Source: M0027 sp021713415
Lineage (GTDB): Bacteria > Pseudomonadota > Gammaproteobacteria > Francisellales > Francisellaceae
Direction: 5' to 3'
NCBI GenBank assembly: GCA_021713415.1
Contig: JAKJJQ010000013.1
Coordinates: 1 to 64,000, forward strand
DNA length: 64,000 nt
Shown piece by piece: positions 16,092 to 24,816 of the stretch (positions are counted from its first letter, which is position 1; every line of letters starts with the position of its first letter). A program made the translations under genes and the position numbers. The notes under the pieces are model-generated. The model was not told the DNA's origin, made no database searches, and worked only from the letters and a program-made list of their open reading frames with translations.

Positions 16092-16394
16092 ATGTTTAAA
16101 TCAATTATTGTAATGGTGGTATCTTTTGTTTTTCTATCTTTATTTATTATAGGTTTTGCCATTGTATGGTATCAACTTGATTTGGCAAATACACAGATTA
16201 AAGAGATGGAAAAAAGTTGGCGAGATTCAGTTAATAGTGCCATGTTGGCAATGAAGTATAGGCAAAGTTTAAATGAACAATTTATTGAAGATGAAAAAGA
16301 GATTAGTCAATCTATTGATCATTGTCTTAATCAGTCTGTACCTGATGATATTAAGCGCTTGCTCGCTATTTACGAGCAAACCAACAATTATTAA
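16092..16394 (+). CDS. Inner-membrane spanin (Rz-like)
   Basis: 100 residues starting at ATG 16092, four bases after the preceding stop. One N-terminal membrane helix (IIVMVVSFVFLSLFIIGFAI) is followed by a periplasmic coiled coil (YQLDLANTQIKEMEKSW...). This is the Rz architecture. The last 104 bases overlap a lipoprotein gene in another frame, exactly as in Rz/Rz1 pairs. The spanin complex fuses inner and outer membranes during lysis of Gram-negative hosts. Confidence 0.75.
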   Translation: MFKSIIVMVVSFVFLSLFIIGFAIVWYQLDLANTQIKEMEKSWRDSVNSAMLAMKYRQSLNEQFIEDEKEISQSIDHCLNQSVPDDIKRLLAIYEQTNNY

Positions 16395-16554
16395 AAAAGA
16401 TTATATACCACCATCATTAATGGCAATGAATGAATTATATTGTGAAGTTGAAAGTTATCGTGATTTAGTGCTTTGCTTAAGAAGGCTAAAAGATAACTTA
16501 AGTCAATGTAATTTTGATAAAAAGCTCATTGGCCAATTGGTATTTTCAGCATAA
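16291..16554 (+). CDS. Outer-membrane spanin lipoprotein (Rz1-like), overlapping the inner spanin
   Basis: Reading in +1 relative to the inner spanin, it begins MKKRLVNLLIIVLISL and has the lipobox LMILSAC with Cys24. The mature part is 64 residues with YIPPS and three further Cys. ATG 16273 is an alternative start. The overlapping arrangement is diagnostic of two-component spanins. It confirms that the host has an outer membrane and that the tail module keeps a release function. Confidence 0.75.
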   Translation: MKKRLVNLLIIVLISLYLMILSACSLFTSKPTIIKKDYIPPSLMAMNELYCEVESYRDLVLCLRRLKDNLSQCNFDKKLIGQLVFSA

Positions 16555-16623
16555 ATATTAAAATTTTTGTTTTTTTAGCCAAAAATAAAACTTTATATAA
16601 AGTATAGTCATATTAATTATTCA

Positions 16624-16631
16624 AAGGAGGT
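16624..16631 (+). promoter_or_regulatory. Near-perfect ribosome binding site of the sheath gene
   Basis: AAGGAGGT, fully complementary to the 16S tail, six bases before ATG 16638. It fits the need for many sheath copies per particle. The AT-rich gap before it (16555-16620) could hold a promoter, but no convincing pair is seen. Confidence 0.7.
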
Positions 16632-16637
16632 AGTTCT

Positions 16638-17783
16638 ATGTCAGATAGTTTTTTTCATGGTGTTGAAATAATTGAAACAGACGATGGTATTCGACCTATT
16701 CAAACTGTGCGAAGTTCTGTTATTGGTCTTATTGGAGTAGCAGATGATGCAGATGAAACGGTATTTCCACTTAATGAGCCTGTATTAATTACAAATCGTA
16801 AAGATACAGCAAAACTAGGAAAATCTGGAAGTTTAGTTGATGCAGTTAATTTAATCTATGATCAAATCGGTGCAGTTGTTGTTATTGTACGGGTTGAAAA
16901 AAGTGATAATCAACAAGAGCAAATGGCAAATATGATTGGCGGTGTTGATGAGAATGAAAAAAGGACTGGCATTAACGTATTGATGGATTCTGAAAGTAAG
17001 CTAGGTGTTAAGCCAAAATTACTAATTGCACCTGGGTTTAGTTCTGAAGTTGCAGTAGTAGAAGCATTAAAGTCAATAGCACAGCGCTTAAAAGCAATTG
17101 TGATTGCTGAGAGTCCATCAACAACTGATAGTGATGCAATTGAATATATTCAAAACTTTGATCATTCAAGAATTTATGTTGTTGATCCAAGTATCTGTAT
17201 TTTAAAAAATGGTATAAAAACAGTTGTACCTTGTAGTAGTTTAATTGCTGGATTAATTGCTAAAGTTGATCATCAATATGGCTGGCATCTTAGTCCTTCA
17301 AACCATGTATTAAATGGAGTTGTTGGCGCACAACGAGCAATTGAATATAGCTATTATGAACAATCAAAAGCCAATCTTTTAAATGAAAACCGTATTAATG
17401 TCATTATTCGTCAAAATGGTTGGCGTTTATGGGGAAATCGAACAACATCTTCTGATCCAAAATGGCAATTTTTATGTATTAGGCGTACAGCTGATATGAT
17501 TAATGAGTCCTTATTATATGCTCACCAATGGGCAGTTGATCGTGGAATTACAAAAACTTTTATTGATGATGTGACAATGAGTGTTAATGACTATCTACGC
17601 ACTTTAATAGCACAAGGAAGAATCATTGGCGGTAAATGTTGGGTGGATGAAACAGTTAATAGCAACAATGAGATATTAAATGGACATATTACATTTGATT
17701 TTGATTTTACACCGGTTTATCCAGCTGAACGTATTACATTTCGCTCGCGTCTAACAGATGATTATTTAGAAGAAATATTTTAA
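16638..17783 (+). CDS. FI: Contractile tail sheath protein
   Basis: 381 residues, near P2 FI (about 396). Opens with FFHGVEIIETDDGIRPIQTV and SSVIGLIGVADDAD, the classical sheath N-terminus. A central AIVIAESPSTTDSDAI and a C-terminal RTADMINESLLYAHQWAVDR plus PVYPAERITFRSRLTDDY are typical of the P2 and R-pyocin sheath. It contracts to drive the tube. It is followed 12 bases later by the tube gene. Confidence 0.95.
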   Translation: MSDSFFHGVEIIETDDGIRPIQTVRSSVIGLIGVADDADETVFPLNEPVLITNRKDTAKLGKSGSLVDAVNLIYDQIGAVVVIVRVEKSDNQQEQMANMIGGVDENEKRTGINVLMDSESKLGVKPKLLIAPGFSSEVAVVEALKSIAQRLKAIVIAESPSTTDSDAIEYIQNFDHSRIYVVDPSICILKNGIKTVVPCSSLIAGLIAKVDHQYGWHLSPSNHVLNGVVGAQRAIEYSYYEQSKANLLNENRINVIIRQNGWRLWGNRTTSSDPKWQFLCIRRTADMINESLLYAHQWAVDRGITKTFIDDVTMSVNDYLRTLIAQGRIIGGKCWVDETVNSNNEILNGHITFDFDFTPVYPAERITFRSRLTDDYLEEIF

Positions 17784-17795
17784 TGGAGGTGATAG

Positions 17796-18296
17796 ATGAT
17801 AGGAGATCGTATTTTATTAAATTTTGGTGTTTATCTTGATGGTTATGGTTATTTAGGAGAGGCATCAGAAGTACAACTGCCCAAAATAACATTAAAAACA
17901 GCAGAACTTTCAGCAGCTGGAATTTCAGGCATCATTGAAGTTGATTTAGGTAAAGTTGAAAAAATGGAATCAAGTTTTAAATTAAAAGGAGTCCATATAA
18001 AACCAATTAATGCATTAGGTTTAGGTAATTCAATACCTTTAATCTTAAGAGCAGCAATTAAAAATGCTGATGGCACAATTAAGCAAATCATTATTGAAAT
18101 GCGCGGTTTAATCAAAGAAATTGATCATGGTACTTTTAATAGTGAAGATATGGGGGAAACATCAGTTTTAATGAGTGTACATTACTATCGTTTAAGTGAA
18201 GATAATGAAGATATTATTGAAATTGATCCAATGAATAATATTCGTAAAATTAATGGTGAAAACTCATTAGCTGATAGTATTAAAGCAATTAATTAG
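17796..18296 (+). CDS. FII: Tail tube protein
   Basis: 166 residues, as in P2 FII (about 172). Characteristic segments are FGVYLDGYGYLGEASEVQLP at the start, ELSAAGISGIIEVDLGKVEKM, and a C-terminal MSVHYYRLSEDNEDIIEIDP. It forms the inner tube. GGAGGT precedes the ATG. Confidence 0.94.
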   Translation: MIGDRILLNFGVYLDGYGYLGEASEVQLPKITLKTAELSAAGISGIIEVDLGKVEKMESSFKLKGVHIKPINALGLGNSIPLILRAAIKNADGTIKQIIIEMRGLIKEIDHGTFNSEDMGETSVLMSVHYYRLSEDNEDIIEIDPMNNIRKINGENSLADSIKAIN

Positions 18297-18311
18297 TAAG
18301 GAGATAGACAG

Positions 18312-18569
18312 ATGGAAATTATCTTAAATGAGGATGTAAATTTACTGAATGGTATAAAAACAAAACTAGTTGAATTAAGAGAGCCAACACCAAGAGATTT
18401 GTTAAACATCAGTAATATTAAACAAGTAGAATTTAAAGAAATTACTTTGATTTCTAATTTAACGAGTATTGATATTGAAAGTATTAAAGATATGCCAATG
18501 AAAGACTATAAAAAATTACAAAATGCATTAGAGGTGATTTATAGTGATGATGCTACATCCCCAAAGTAA
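18312..18569 (+). CDS. E: Tail assembly chaperone gpE (unshifted product)
   Basis: 85 residues ending at TAA right after a slippery heptamer. It contains LNEDVNLLNGIKTKLVELREPTPRDL, typical of the gpE/tail-assembly family. It sits between tube and tape measure, as in P2 and lambda G/GT. Most ribosomes would make this form; a minority would shift into the E' frame. Confidence 0.85.
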   Translation: MEIILNEDVNLLNGIKTKLVELREPTPRDLLNISNIKQVEFKEITLISNLTSIDIESIKDMPMKDYKKLQNALEVIYSDDATSPK

Positions 18570-18706
18570 TCACTGAAAAATTATTTGTCATTGCAACCCA
18601 AACATCATGGCCATTATCTGAGTTATATGATCTTTCAATCTCTGAAGTTAATTACTATTTCAATTTAGCAAAACAGTGGATTCATAAAGGAATACAATCA
18701 TGTTAA
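18312..18706 (+). CDS. E': Tail assembly chaperone gpE+E' (-1 frameshift product)
   Basis: After codon AAG (18564-18566) a -1 shift continues as VITEKLFVIATQTSWPLSEL... to TAA at 18704-18706, giving about 131 residues. The E' part contains TSWPLSELYDLSISEV, the conserved core of the P2 GpE family. The -1 frame is open only from 18551 and has no start codon, so E' can be made only by frameshifting. Its stop overlaps the tape-measure start (ATG 18700). The frameshift arrangement is conserved in long-tailed phages. Confidence 0.8.
18560..18566 (+). promoter_or_regulatory. Slippery heptamer C CCA AAG for -1 frameshifting
   Basis: In the E frame the codons are CCA AAG followed by TAA; in the -1 frame CCC AAA. 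This is a true X XXY YYZ heptamer ending in the A-AAG type that slips well in bacteria, directly before the zero-frame stop. Confidence 0.75.
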
Positions 18707-19983
18707 AACAAACCAAATGGTTAAATCATCTAGGCTCAAGTATAAACTTATTAGATCGTATTTCCGATAAATATCAAAACATCCTAGATACAACATTAAC
18801 ACTTGGAAATTCATTTGATCAATTGGGGGTTAAGGTCAAGTCGATTAATTTGGACTTTATTCAATCACCACTTGAATCGATTAATAAAATAAAAAATTCT
18901 AATCAATTAAATGATATCATTAAGAAAACATTTTCCAAAACTGAGTCGTATTTTTCACAAGCAATCGCAAATATTAACTTAAATCAGTCACCATCAACTC
19001 AAATGATGCTACATAATCCTTTAACTGAGTCATACAATTTATTATTAAATCAATTTAATCAAATAAAATCAGAAGCCTTTTTGTCGATTTTATCAAAAGT
19101 AATGCCTTATCTGTCAAGTGTATTAGATGCAGTTAATACATGGGTTGTTGATCATAGTGAAATAATAGGTAATTGGCTAGAGCAGTTGATTAGTCAATTA
19201 CCTGAGGCTAAAGAGTTAATTAATACAATGGGTAATGCGATAACGAGTTTAGCTAGTATTATTAATCATGTCGTTGATTTAATTGGTGGCTGGAAAACGG
19301 TTATTGCTGGGTTTATTGGATTTAAAATTGCTGCATTTATTGCAACGATAATTACGGCATTTCAAAGTTTAGGTAGTGTGATTCCGATTGTTAGTGCTGC
19401 AGTTAATGGATTAACCATTGCATTACAGGCAAACCCAATTGGTGTGGCAGTGACGGCAATTGCATTTGGTGCAGTGCTAATTATTCAATATTGGCAGCCT
19501 ATCTTAGGTTTTTTTCATCGATTATGGCAAGGTATTAAATTAACTTTTATAGATGCGATTAATTGGATGAAACCAATGATTTCGTGGGTGTCTGATGCTA
19601 TTTCCTATGCATATAAAGGTATTGCATCAATTGCAGCATTTTTAGGTTGGGAAATGAACTCTGACCAAACGCTATCAGATAGTCATGACAATAATCAGTC
19701 TAAAATGTTTAACCAAAATACAAAGATCACTACACTAAATAATGATAAGGTTCAAAATACAAATAAGATAATGCCAATCAATGAAATCATTGAAAATAAT
19801 TATCAAAATGATGCCCAAAATAGCAGTTTTAAGAATCATCAGAATACGACAAAAGTCATTGAAGTCAAAAATTATATTACGTTAGATGGACAAAAAAATG
19901 ACAATACAGAATTAATCGAGTCTGCAGCATTTTCAGGGACACAAAAAGCGATTGCCTTATTTGATGTTGATGGAGGATATTAA
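18700..19983 (+). CDS. T: Tail tape-measure protein
   Basis: 427 residues between the chaperone and gpU, the fixed tape-measure position. It has a helical N-terminus, a hydrophobic middle with membrane-like helices (KTVIAGFIGFKIAAFIATII, GVAVTAIAFGAVLIIQYW), and a Trp/aromatic segment QPILGFFHRLWQGIKLTF common to P2-like tape measures. The C-terminal 100 residues are Asn/Gln-rich. P2 T has about 815 residues, so this predicts a distinctly short tail. Confidence 0.85.
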   Translation: MLKQTKWLNHLGSSINLLDRISDKYQNILDTTLTLGNSFDQLGVKVKSINLDFIQSPLESINKIKNSNQLNDIIKKTFSKTESYFSQAIANINLNQSPSTQMMLHNPLTESYNLLLNQFNQIKSEAFLSILSKVMPYLSSVLDAVNTWVVDHSEIIGNWLEQLISQLPEAKELINTMGNAITSLASIINHVVDLIGGWKTVIAGFIGFKIAAFIATIITAFQSLGSVIPIVSAAVNGLTIALQANPIGVAVTAIAFGAVLIIQYWQPILGFFHRLWQGIKLTFIDAINWMKPMISWVSDAISYAYKGIASIAAFLGWEMNSDQTLSDSHDNNQSKMFNQNTKITTLNNDKVQNTNKIMPINEIIENNYQNDAQNSSFKNHQNTTKVIEVKNYITLDGQKNDNTELIESAAFSGTQKAIALFDVDGGY

Positions 19984-19986
19984 AAA

Positions 19987-20355
19987 ATGAAAACATTAAC
20001 ATTTGGTGAAGTGGTTTTTGATATTAATCAAATTACATATAGTCAGCTAGATAAGTCATTGAAAATGCGTTGGGTAAAGCATACTAGGATTAATCAAGCA
20101 CCCAGATTAGAACATACTGGGATTGAATCAGAAACATTAACAATTCGTGGTATTGTTTTTACTCATTATCAGAATGTATTTGATGCGCTTAAACAATTAA
20201 ATGATATTGCACTTAGTGCTAAGCCACAATTTTTAGTCGGATTAGATGGAATGGTTTATGGGCGTTGGGTATTAGAAAGTATTAGTGAACAAATTACAGA
20301 TGAAGTACAAATGAGTTATTCATTATCATTGATTCGTTATGATTCAGATAAGTAA
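19987..20355 (+). CDS. U: Phage tail protein U
   Basis: 122 residues. The gpU family pattern is clear: FGEVVFDINQITYSQLDKSL, the middle LEHTGIESETLTIRGIVF, and LVGLDGMVYGRWVLESISE. It is shorter than P2 U (about 159), but all core strands are present. It acts in tail completion near the baseplate or terminator. Confidence 0.9.
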   Translation: MKTLTFGEVVFDINQITYSQLDKSLKMRWVKHTRINQAPRLEHTGIESETLTIRGIVFTHYQNVFDALKQLNDIALSAKPQFLVGLDGMVYGRWVLESISEQITDEVQMSYSLSLIRYDSDK

Positions 20356-20370
20356 AAGGACAAATTAATT

Positions 20371-20568
20371 ATGGCAGTTTATATTACTAAAGATGGTGAT
20401 ATGTTAGATGAAATTTGCTATCAACATTATAAAAGCGAAAGGTATTTGGTAAAGGTATTAGAAGCAAATCGAAATTTAAGTGATGCTAATTTAAAGTTAA
20501 AAGCTAATCATGCTATTGAATTACCAGATATTACCTTAGATGAAGTCATACCGTTGAGGTTATGGTAA
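20371..20568 (+). CDS. X: Phage tail protein X (LysM-like)
   Basis: 65 residues, the usual P2 X size. VYITKDGDMLDEICYQHY followed by VLEANRNLSDANLKLKANHA and IELPDI is a LysM-like fold. It is a baseplate component that may contact peptidoglycan or the tube hub. The stop is directly followed by the gpD start. Confidence 0.9.
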   Translation: MAVYITKDGDMLDEICYQHYKSERYLVKVLEANRNLSDANLKLKANHAIELPDITLDEVIPLRLW

Positions 20569-21543
20569 ATGTTTGAATATCAAATCAAAGCAAATGGCAA
20601 AAATATTACCAATCAAATTAAACCATACCTTATATCAATTCAGATTAATGATGTGATTGGTGATAAGGCAGATACAGTCAAGCTAATATTAACAGATGAA
20701 AATGGTTTATTGGCATTACCTACAACAGGAGTTAGCTTAAATATTTCAATATTTGAACATAATCAGTTAGTATCATTTGGATCTTTTGTAGTTGATGAAG
20801 TTTGCTATCGTCAAGTACCTACAACAATAGAAGTAAGTGCAACGTCAATTTCATTTGATCAGTCTTCAGAGTATCAAGCCATGCACAGTCAAAAAACACG
20901 TTCGTTTTCAAATAAGCGTTTAAAAGATATTATTGCTCAAATTGCTAATGAGCATAAACTAGATTATTCAGTTAGTGATGAACTAGGCCATTATTATATT
21001 AAACATATTGAACAGATAAATGAAAGTAACTTGGCCTTTTTAAGACGATTATCAAGAGAACAAAAAAGTGATTTTAAGCTAACTTATCGGCGTATATTAT
21101 TTTATGAAAAAGATGCAAAAACAGTATCTAATCAATCAATTACACCAATGAATTTAAATGTTAGTGAGTTAAATTCAATTTGTTATAAGGTTCAAAAGCG
21201 TAATCATTATAATAGTATAATTGTATCTTATTATCATTTAGATCAAGCAGAGGTAAAAGAGGTGATAATAGGTAGTGGCGAACCTATTTATCGAGCAACT
21301 TATGTTTATGAGTCAAAAGAAAAAGCTTTAGCAATTGCTAAAAAAATATTATCAGAACAACAAAATAAGTCAGATAATTTAACATTTAGTATGCCTGGAA
21401 ATTTATTTTTAAGAGCAGGGCAACCTATTGAAATTAAAGGATTAAAAGAAAGTATTCCAAATAAATGGTTGCTTACAGAAGTCAACCATCAGTTTGAGAT
21501 AAGCGGGTATGTAGTAACAGTAAAAGCTAAGCTTTCTTCTTAA
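20569..21543 (+). CDS. D: Baseplate hub protein D
   Basis: 324 residues, shorter than P2 D (about 387). The family features are DVIGDKADTVKLILTDENG, SFVVDEVCYRQVPTTIEV, and KTRSFSNKRLKDIIAQIANE with a following NLAFLRRLSREQKSDF. It forms the hub on which the V spike sits (gp27-like). It closes the tail operon and its last 17 bases overlap the convergent glpD. Confidence 0.93.
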   Translation: MFEYQIKANGKNITNQIKPYLISIQINDVIGDKADTVKLILTDENGLLALPTTGVSLNISIFEHNQLVSFGSFVVDEVCYRQVPTTIEVSATSISFDQSSEYQAMHSQKTRSFSNKRLKDIIAQIANEHKLDYSVSDELGHYYIKHIEQINESNLAFLRRLSREQKSDFKLTYRRILFYEKDAKTVSNQSITPMNLNVSELNSICYKVQKRNHYNSIIVSYYHLDQAEVKEVIIGSGEPIYRATYVYESKEKALAIAKKILSEQQNKSDNLTFSMPGNLFLRAGQPIEIKGLKESIPNKWLLTEVNHQFEISGYVVTVKAKLSS

Positions 21544-23047
21544 GATCTAACCATCTTTGAATATTTGCTTTTTCAGTATCATTTAGCCATAAGCCTAATT
21601 TACTACGTATCCAAATTAGACCATTAAGGTCAAATGCCCATTCATTATCAATCATATATTGTAATTCTTTTTCATAGACGTTATAGCCAAAATGCTCACC
21701 TAAATCATCAGTGCTATGGCAATTTTGAAGAAAATTAAATGAACACATTCCATAGCTTGTAGCATAGCGATAGGCTTGTTGTTTATCTAACCATGGAAAA
21801 TGTGCATAGATTTTTGCAAAAATATCCATTTCTGATTTCGCATCGCCTCCTGGAGATTTAGTATTGGCAGTCCATGGGTGACTCATCTGAAGAAAATAAG
21901 GTTTTAATTTATCAAGGACGGCTTCAGATAATGTTCTAAAAGTAGTGATTTTACCACCAAAGATGGATAAAAGGGGTAATTTATCATCACTATCTTCAAC
22001 TTCAAAGTGATATTCTCTTGTTACTTTAGATAGGTTTTGAGAATGATCATCGTATAATGGTCTGACACCTGAATAATGCCAAATAGCATCTTCAGGTTTA
22101 ATCGGTACTTTAAAGTATTCATTGATTAAGTTACATAAATATTGTATCTCATCTTTAGTTGCTTTTACTTCTCTAGGATCACCATGATAGTCGGTATCCG
22201 TTGTGCCAATTAATGTGAAGTCATTTTTACCAGGAGCGACAAATCCATACGGTATGGCAAAAACGATACGATTATCTTCATTTTGAAGAATGTAAGCATG
22301 AGAGCCATTATATAGTTTTGGTACAACAATATGGCTGCCCTGAACTAATCTAACGCTACTTTTAGATTGTGATTCAATTGTTTTACCCAATATTTCAGCA
22401 ACCCAAGGGCCAGCTGCATTGACAATAGCTTTGCTTTTTACAAGCACATGACCATTTTTTGTATCTAAAACTGCTTGCCAGTCGTCATTAGTTCGTTTAG
22501 CAGATATACAAGGTGCATTAACATAAATTTCTGCACCTAATTCTTTGGCTTGCATGGCATTTAAAACAACCATTCTTGAATCATCAATTCGACAGTCAGA
22601 ATAACTAAAGGCATAGCTAAATTTTTCTTTTAAATTTTCACCTTCTTGGGTATTTTTTAAAGATAGTCCTTTTGATTTATTAAGCGATTTGAGTTTAGAT
22701 AAATGATCATATAGAAATAAGCCTGCTCTAATCATCCATTTGGGACGTAAATGTTTAGCATAAGGCAAAATAAATGTTAATGGATGAATAATATGTGGTG
22801 CTTTATTAAGTAATACTTCACGTTCTTTTAAAGCCTCTCTAACTAGCTTAAACTCATATTGTTCTAAATAACGCAAACCACCATGGACTAGCTTACTGCT
22901 ATAAGATGACGTTGCAGAAGCTAAATCTTTAGCTTCGCATAATACGACTTTAAGTCCACGGCCTTGTGCATCACAAGCAATGCCTGTTCCATTTATACCG
23001 CCACCAATAACAAGTAAATCAGCTTCAATTGTTTTAACAATTTGCAT
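21527..23047 (-). CDS. glpD: Aerobic glycerol-3-phosphate dehydrogenase
   Basis: Oxidises glycerol-3-phosphate to dihydroxyacetone phosphate at the inner membrane, passing electrons to quinone. 506 residues. The N-terminal FAD motif is DLLVIGGGINGTGIACDAQG, then KLVHGGLRYLEQYEFKLV and the family block IGTTDTDYHGDP. The C-terminal GlpD domain is shortened but complete. The 3' end overlaps gpD of the tail module, so the module sits flush against a core gene. Confidence 0.95.
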   Translation of the reverse strand: MQIVKTIEADLLVIGGGINGTGIACDAQGRGLKVVLCEAKDLASATSSYSSKLVHGGLRYLEQYEFKLVREALKEREVLLNKAPHIIHPLTFILPYAKHLRPKWMIRAGLFLYDHLSKLKSLNKSKGLSLKNTQEGENLKEKFSYAFSYSDCRIDDSRMVVLNAMQAKELGAEIYVNAPCISAKRTNDDWQAVLDTKNGHVLVKSKAIVNAAGPWVAEILGKTIESQSKSSVRLVQGSHIVVPKLYNGSHAYILQNEDNRIVFAIPYGFVAPGKNDFTLIGTTDTDYHGDPREVKATKDEIQYLCNLINEYFKVPIKPEDAIWHYSGVRPLYDDHSQNLSKVTREYHFEVEDSDDKLPLLSIFGGKITTFRTLSEAVLDKLKPYFLQMSHPWTANTKSPGGDAKSEMDIFAKIYAHFPWLDKQQAYRYATSYGMCSFNFLQNCHSTDDLGEHFGYNVYEKELQYMIDNEWAFDLNGLIWIRSKLGLWLNDTEKANIQRWLDLKKKA

Positions 23048-23196
23048 AATAAAATGTATAGCCTTTTAATTGATTTTCTTTTAATAAGAATAGCATGAGA
23101 TTATTTTAATGTATTTATTATCAATAGTCAGAGAAATTTATTGATTAATTTTTAGATTAAGAAGCTTTCACTTTATAATAGTAGCTAATGTTAGAA

Positions 23197-23772
23197 TTAA
23201 TATGGCATTGGCCCTAACTCTTCTTCATTAGGGATTGGTAAACCTTTATACCTTCCAGGTGGGTTACTAACCCAACCTTTAGCTATTCTTGCATAGCTTA
23301 ATAAGGTTTGCTGTAGCCAAGGTAGATACTCTGTATCAGAAGTATTTAATACATGTGCTCTTGCTTCTGTATCAGAAACATTAAATCCAAGATGTTCTAA
23401 GACTTTAATTGCAGTAGCTACGCTATTTGCATCGGGTTTATAGTGTCCAGAAGCGTTATCTACCCATGAAATACTATAGTCCTCATCAACTTCAAAATAA
23501 CCTGCTGCCAATACAGGCTGTCCTCCTGCAAGTTGAGAGTGAGAGCGATATTGCTCACCAGTTTTTTCATCTACAGGTAGATAGCGAAATGAATTTGTCG
23601 GTTGTGAAGTCAAAACATACATATATTTGCCTGGCTCTATAGACTCTCTGTTCTTAGGTGTAATTTCCCAGTGCGAATAACTATTAAAATTATAATGACG
23701 CCAACCAATCCAATCACCAATATATGCGTTCCAGTTAACTTGAAATTCAGTATTTGCATTATTTTCTTTCAT
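23197..23772 (-). CDS. Unknown 191-residue protein with GYFEV...NASGHYKP motif
   Basis: The central block is LAGGQPVLAAGYFEVDED, then WVDNASGHYKPDANSVATAI. I recall similar G-E/Y-F...N.SGHY.P blocks in bacterial proteins of unknown function, some in toxin-like contexts, but cannot name the family. It is rich in Trp and Tyr (WNAYIGDWIGWRHYNFNSY) and ends GLPIPNEEELGPMPY. It has no signal peptide. It stands alone between glpD and elbB. Confidence 0.65.
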   Translation of the reverse strand: MKENNANTEFQVNWNAYIGDWIGWRHYNFNSYSHWEITPKNRESIEPGKYMYVLTSQPTNSFRYLPVDEKTGEQYRSHSQLAGGQPVLAAGYFEVDEDYSISWVDNASGHYKPDANSVATAIKVLEHLGFNVSDTEARAHVLNTSDTEYLPWLQQTLLSYARIAKGWVSNPPGRYKGLPIPNEEELGPMPY

Positions 23773-24083
23773 AACGACTCTTAGTTTAATTGTTTAATGT
23801 GTAATTATTTTAAGATAGTTTTATGCTGCTGTCTGACCTTTTAAAATGGCAGTTGAAATATAAATAGTGTTGAAATATACCTTTATATGTTTTTGTATAA
23901 CTTAAACTTAATTTATTCGATCTTAGTATGTAATTAATTTGTATGATTATTTTATTTTTATTCAAAATGGTAATGTGTGTTATTTTGATACAAATTATTT
24001 AAAACAAATCGCTATTTTTTTGACATCAAATATTTGCTATGATCAAGCATAGATAAAGAATAAATAGGATTTAGGAGTAATTT
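23773..24083. other. Divergent intergenic region, 311 bp
   Basis: AT-rich region between two divergent genes. Contains TTGACA at 24020-24025, but no -10 at proper spacing (TATGAT follows after only 12 bases). No RNA gene or ORF is seen. Confidence 0.5.
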
Positions 24084-24755
24084 ATGACAGAGAAAACAAA
24101 AAAGGTTGCTGTTGTATTATCAGGTTGTGGTCATTTAGATGGTGCAGAAGTTCATGAATCCGTTTTAACGTTATTAGCATTATCAAGAGAAGGTGTACAA
24201 TATGAAGGTTTAGCACCTAATAGAATGCAGCATCATGTGATTAATCATAGAACCCAGCAAGAAGTTAAGGATCAAAGTCGAAACATTCTAGATGAGTCAG
24301 CACGGATTATGCGTGGTAATATTAAAGCAATTGATGATGCAAACTTAAGTGACTATGATGCAGTTATTTTTCCAGGTGGCTTTGGTGCAGCAAAAAATCT
24401 ATTTGATTTTGCACTTAAAGGAGATGAAAGCTTTACGGTTAATGAAGATGTTTTAAGCTTTGCCAAAAAAGCCTATCAGATGGGTAAACCAATGGGTTTT
24501 ATTTGTATTTCACCAATGATGATGGCGGATATTTGTGGCGCAAATGTTAATATGACCATCGGTAAAGATTTAACTGCAGCAAAAGCCATTGAAGCGAAAG
24601 GTGCAAAGCATCACCTAACTGAGGTTGATGGTATTTGTATTGATAAAGATAGAAAAGTTGTTTCAACACCTGCGTATATGTTAGGAGAAAATCCATATCA
24701 AGTTTCCTTAGGTATTGATAAACTTGTTAAAGCAGTTCTTGAATTGAGTAATTGA
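24084..24755 (+). CDS. elbB: Isoprenoid biosynthesis glyoxalase ElbB-like (DJ-1/PfpI superfamily)
   Basis: 223 residues of the ElbB/sigma cross-reacting family. The start KKVAVVLSGCGHLDGAEVHE is diagnostic, followed by LSDYDAVIFPGGFGAAKNL. The nucleophile elbow is PMGFICISPMM (Cys), and MGENPYQVSLGI-like residues close the fold (here MLGENPYQVSLGI). Members show glyoxalase activity on small aldehydes. A ribosome site GGAG precedes the ATG. Confidence 0.9.
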   Translation: MTEKTKKVAVVLSGCGHLDGAEVHESVLTLLALSREGVQYEGLAPNRMQHHVINHRTQQEVKDQSRNILDESARIMRGNIKAIDDANLSDYDAVIFPGGFGAAKNLFDFALKGDESFTVNEDVLSFAKKAYQMGKPMGFICISPMMMADICGANVNMTIGKDLTAAKAIEAKGAKHHLTEVDGICIDKDRKVVSTPAYMLGENPYQVSLGIDKLVKAVLELSN

Positions 24756-24816
24756 TTCTCGTTATTAAAATACTTACACTATGCCATGAATTAAAATAGG
24801 CAACCGTATATTAAAA

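Noticed and set aside
24020..24043. TTGACA followed by TATGAT as an elbB promoter
   Set aside because: The spacer is only 12 bases, too short for sigma70.
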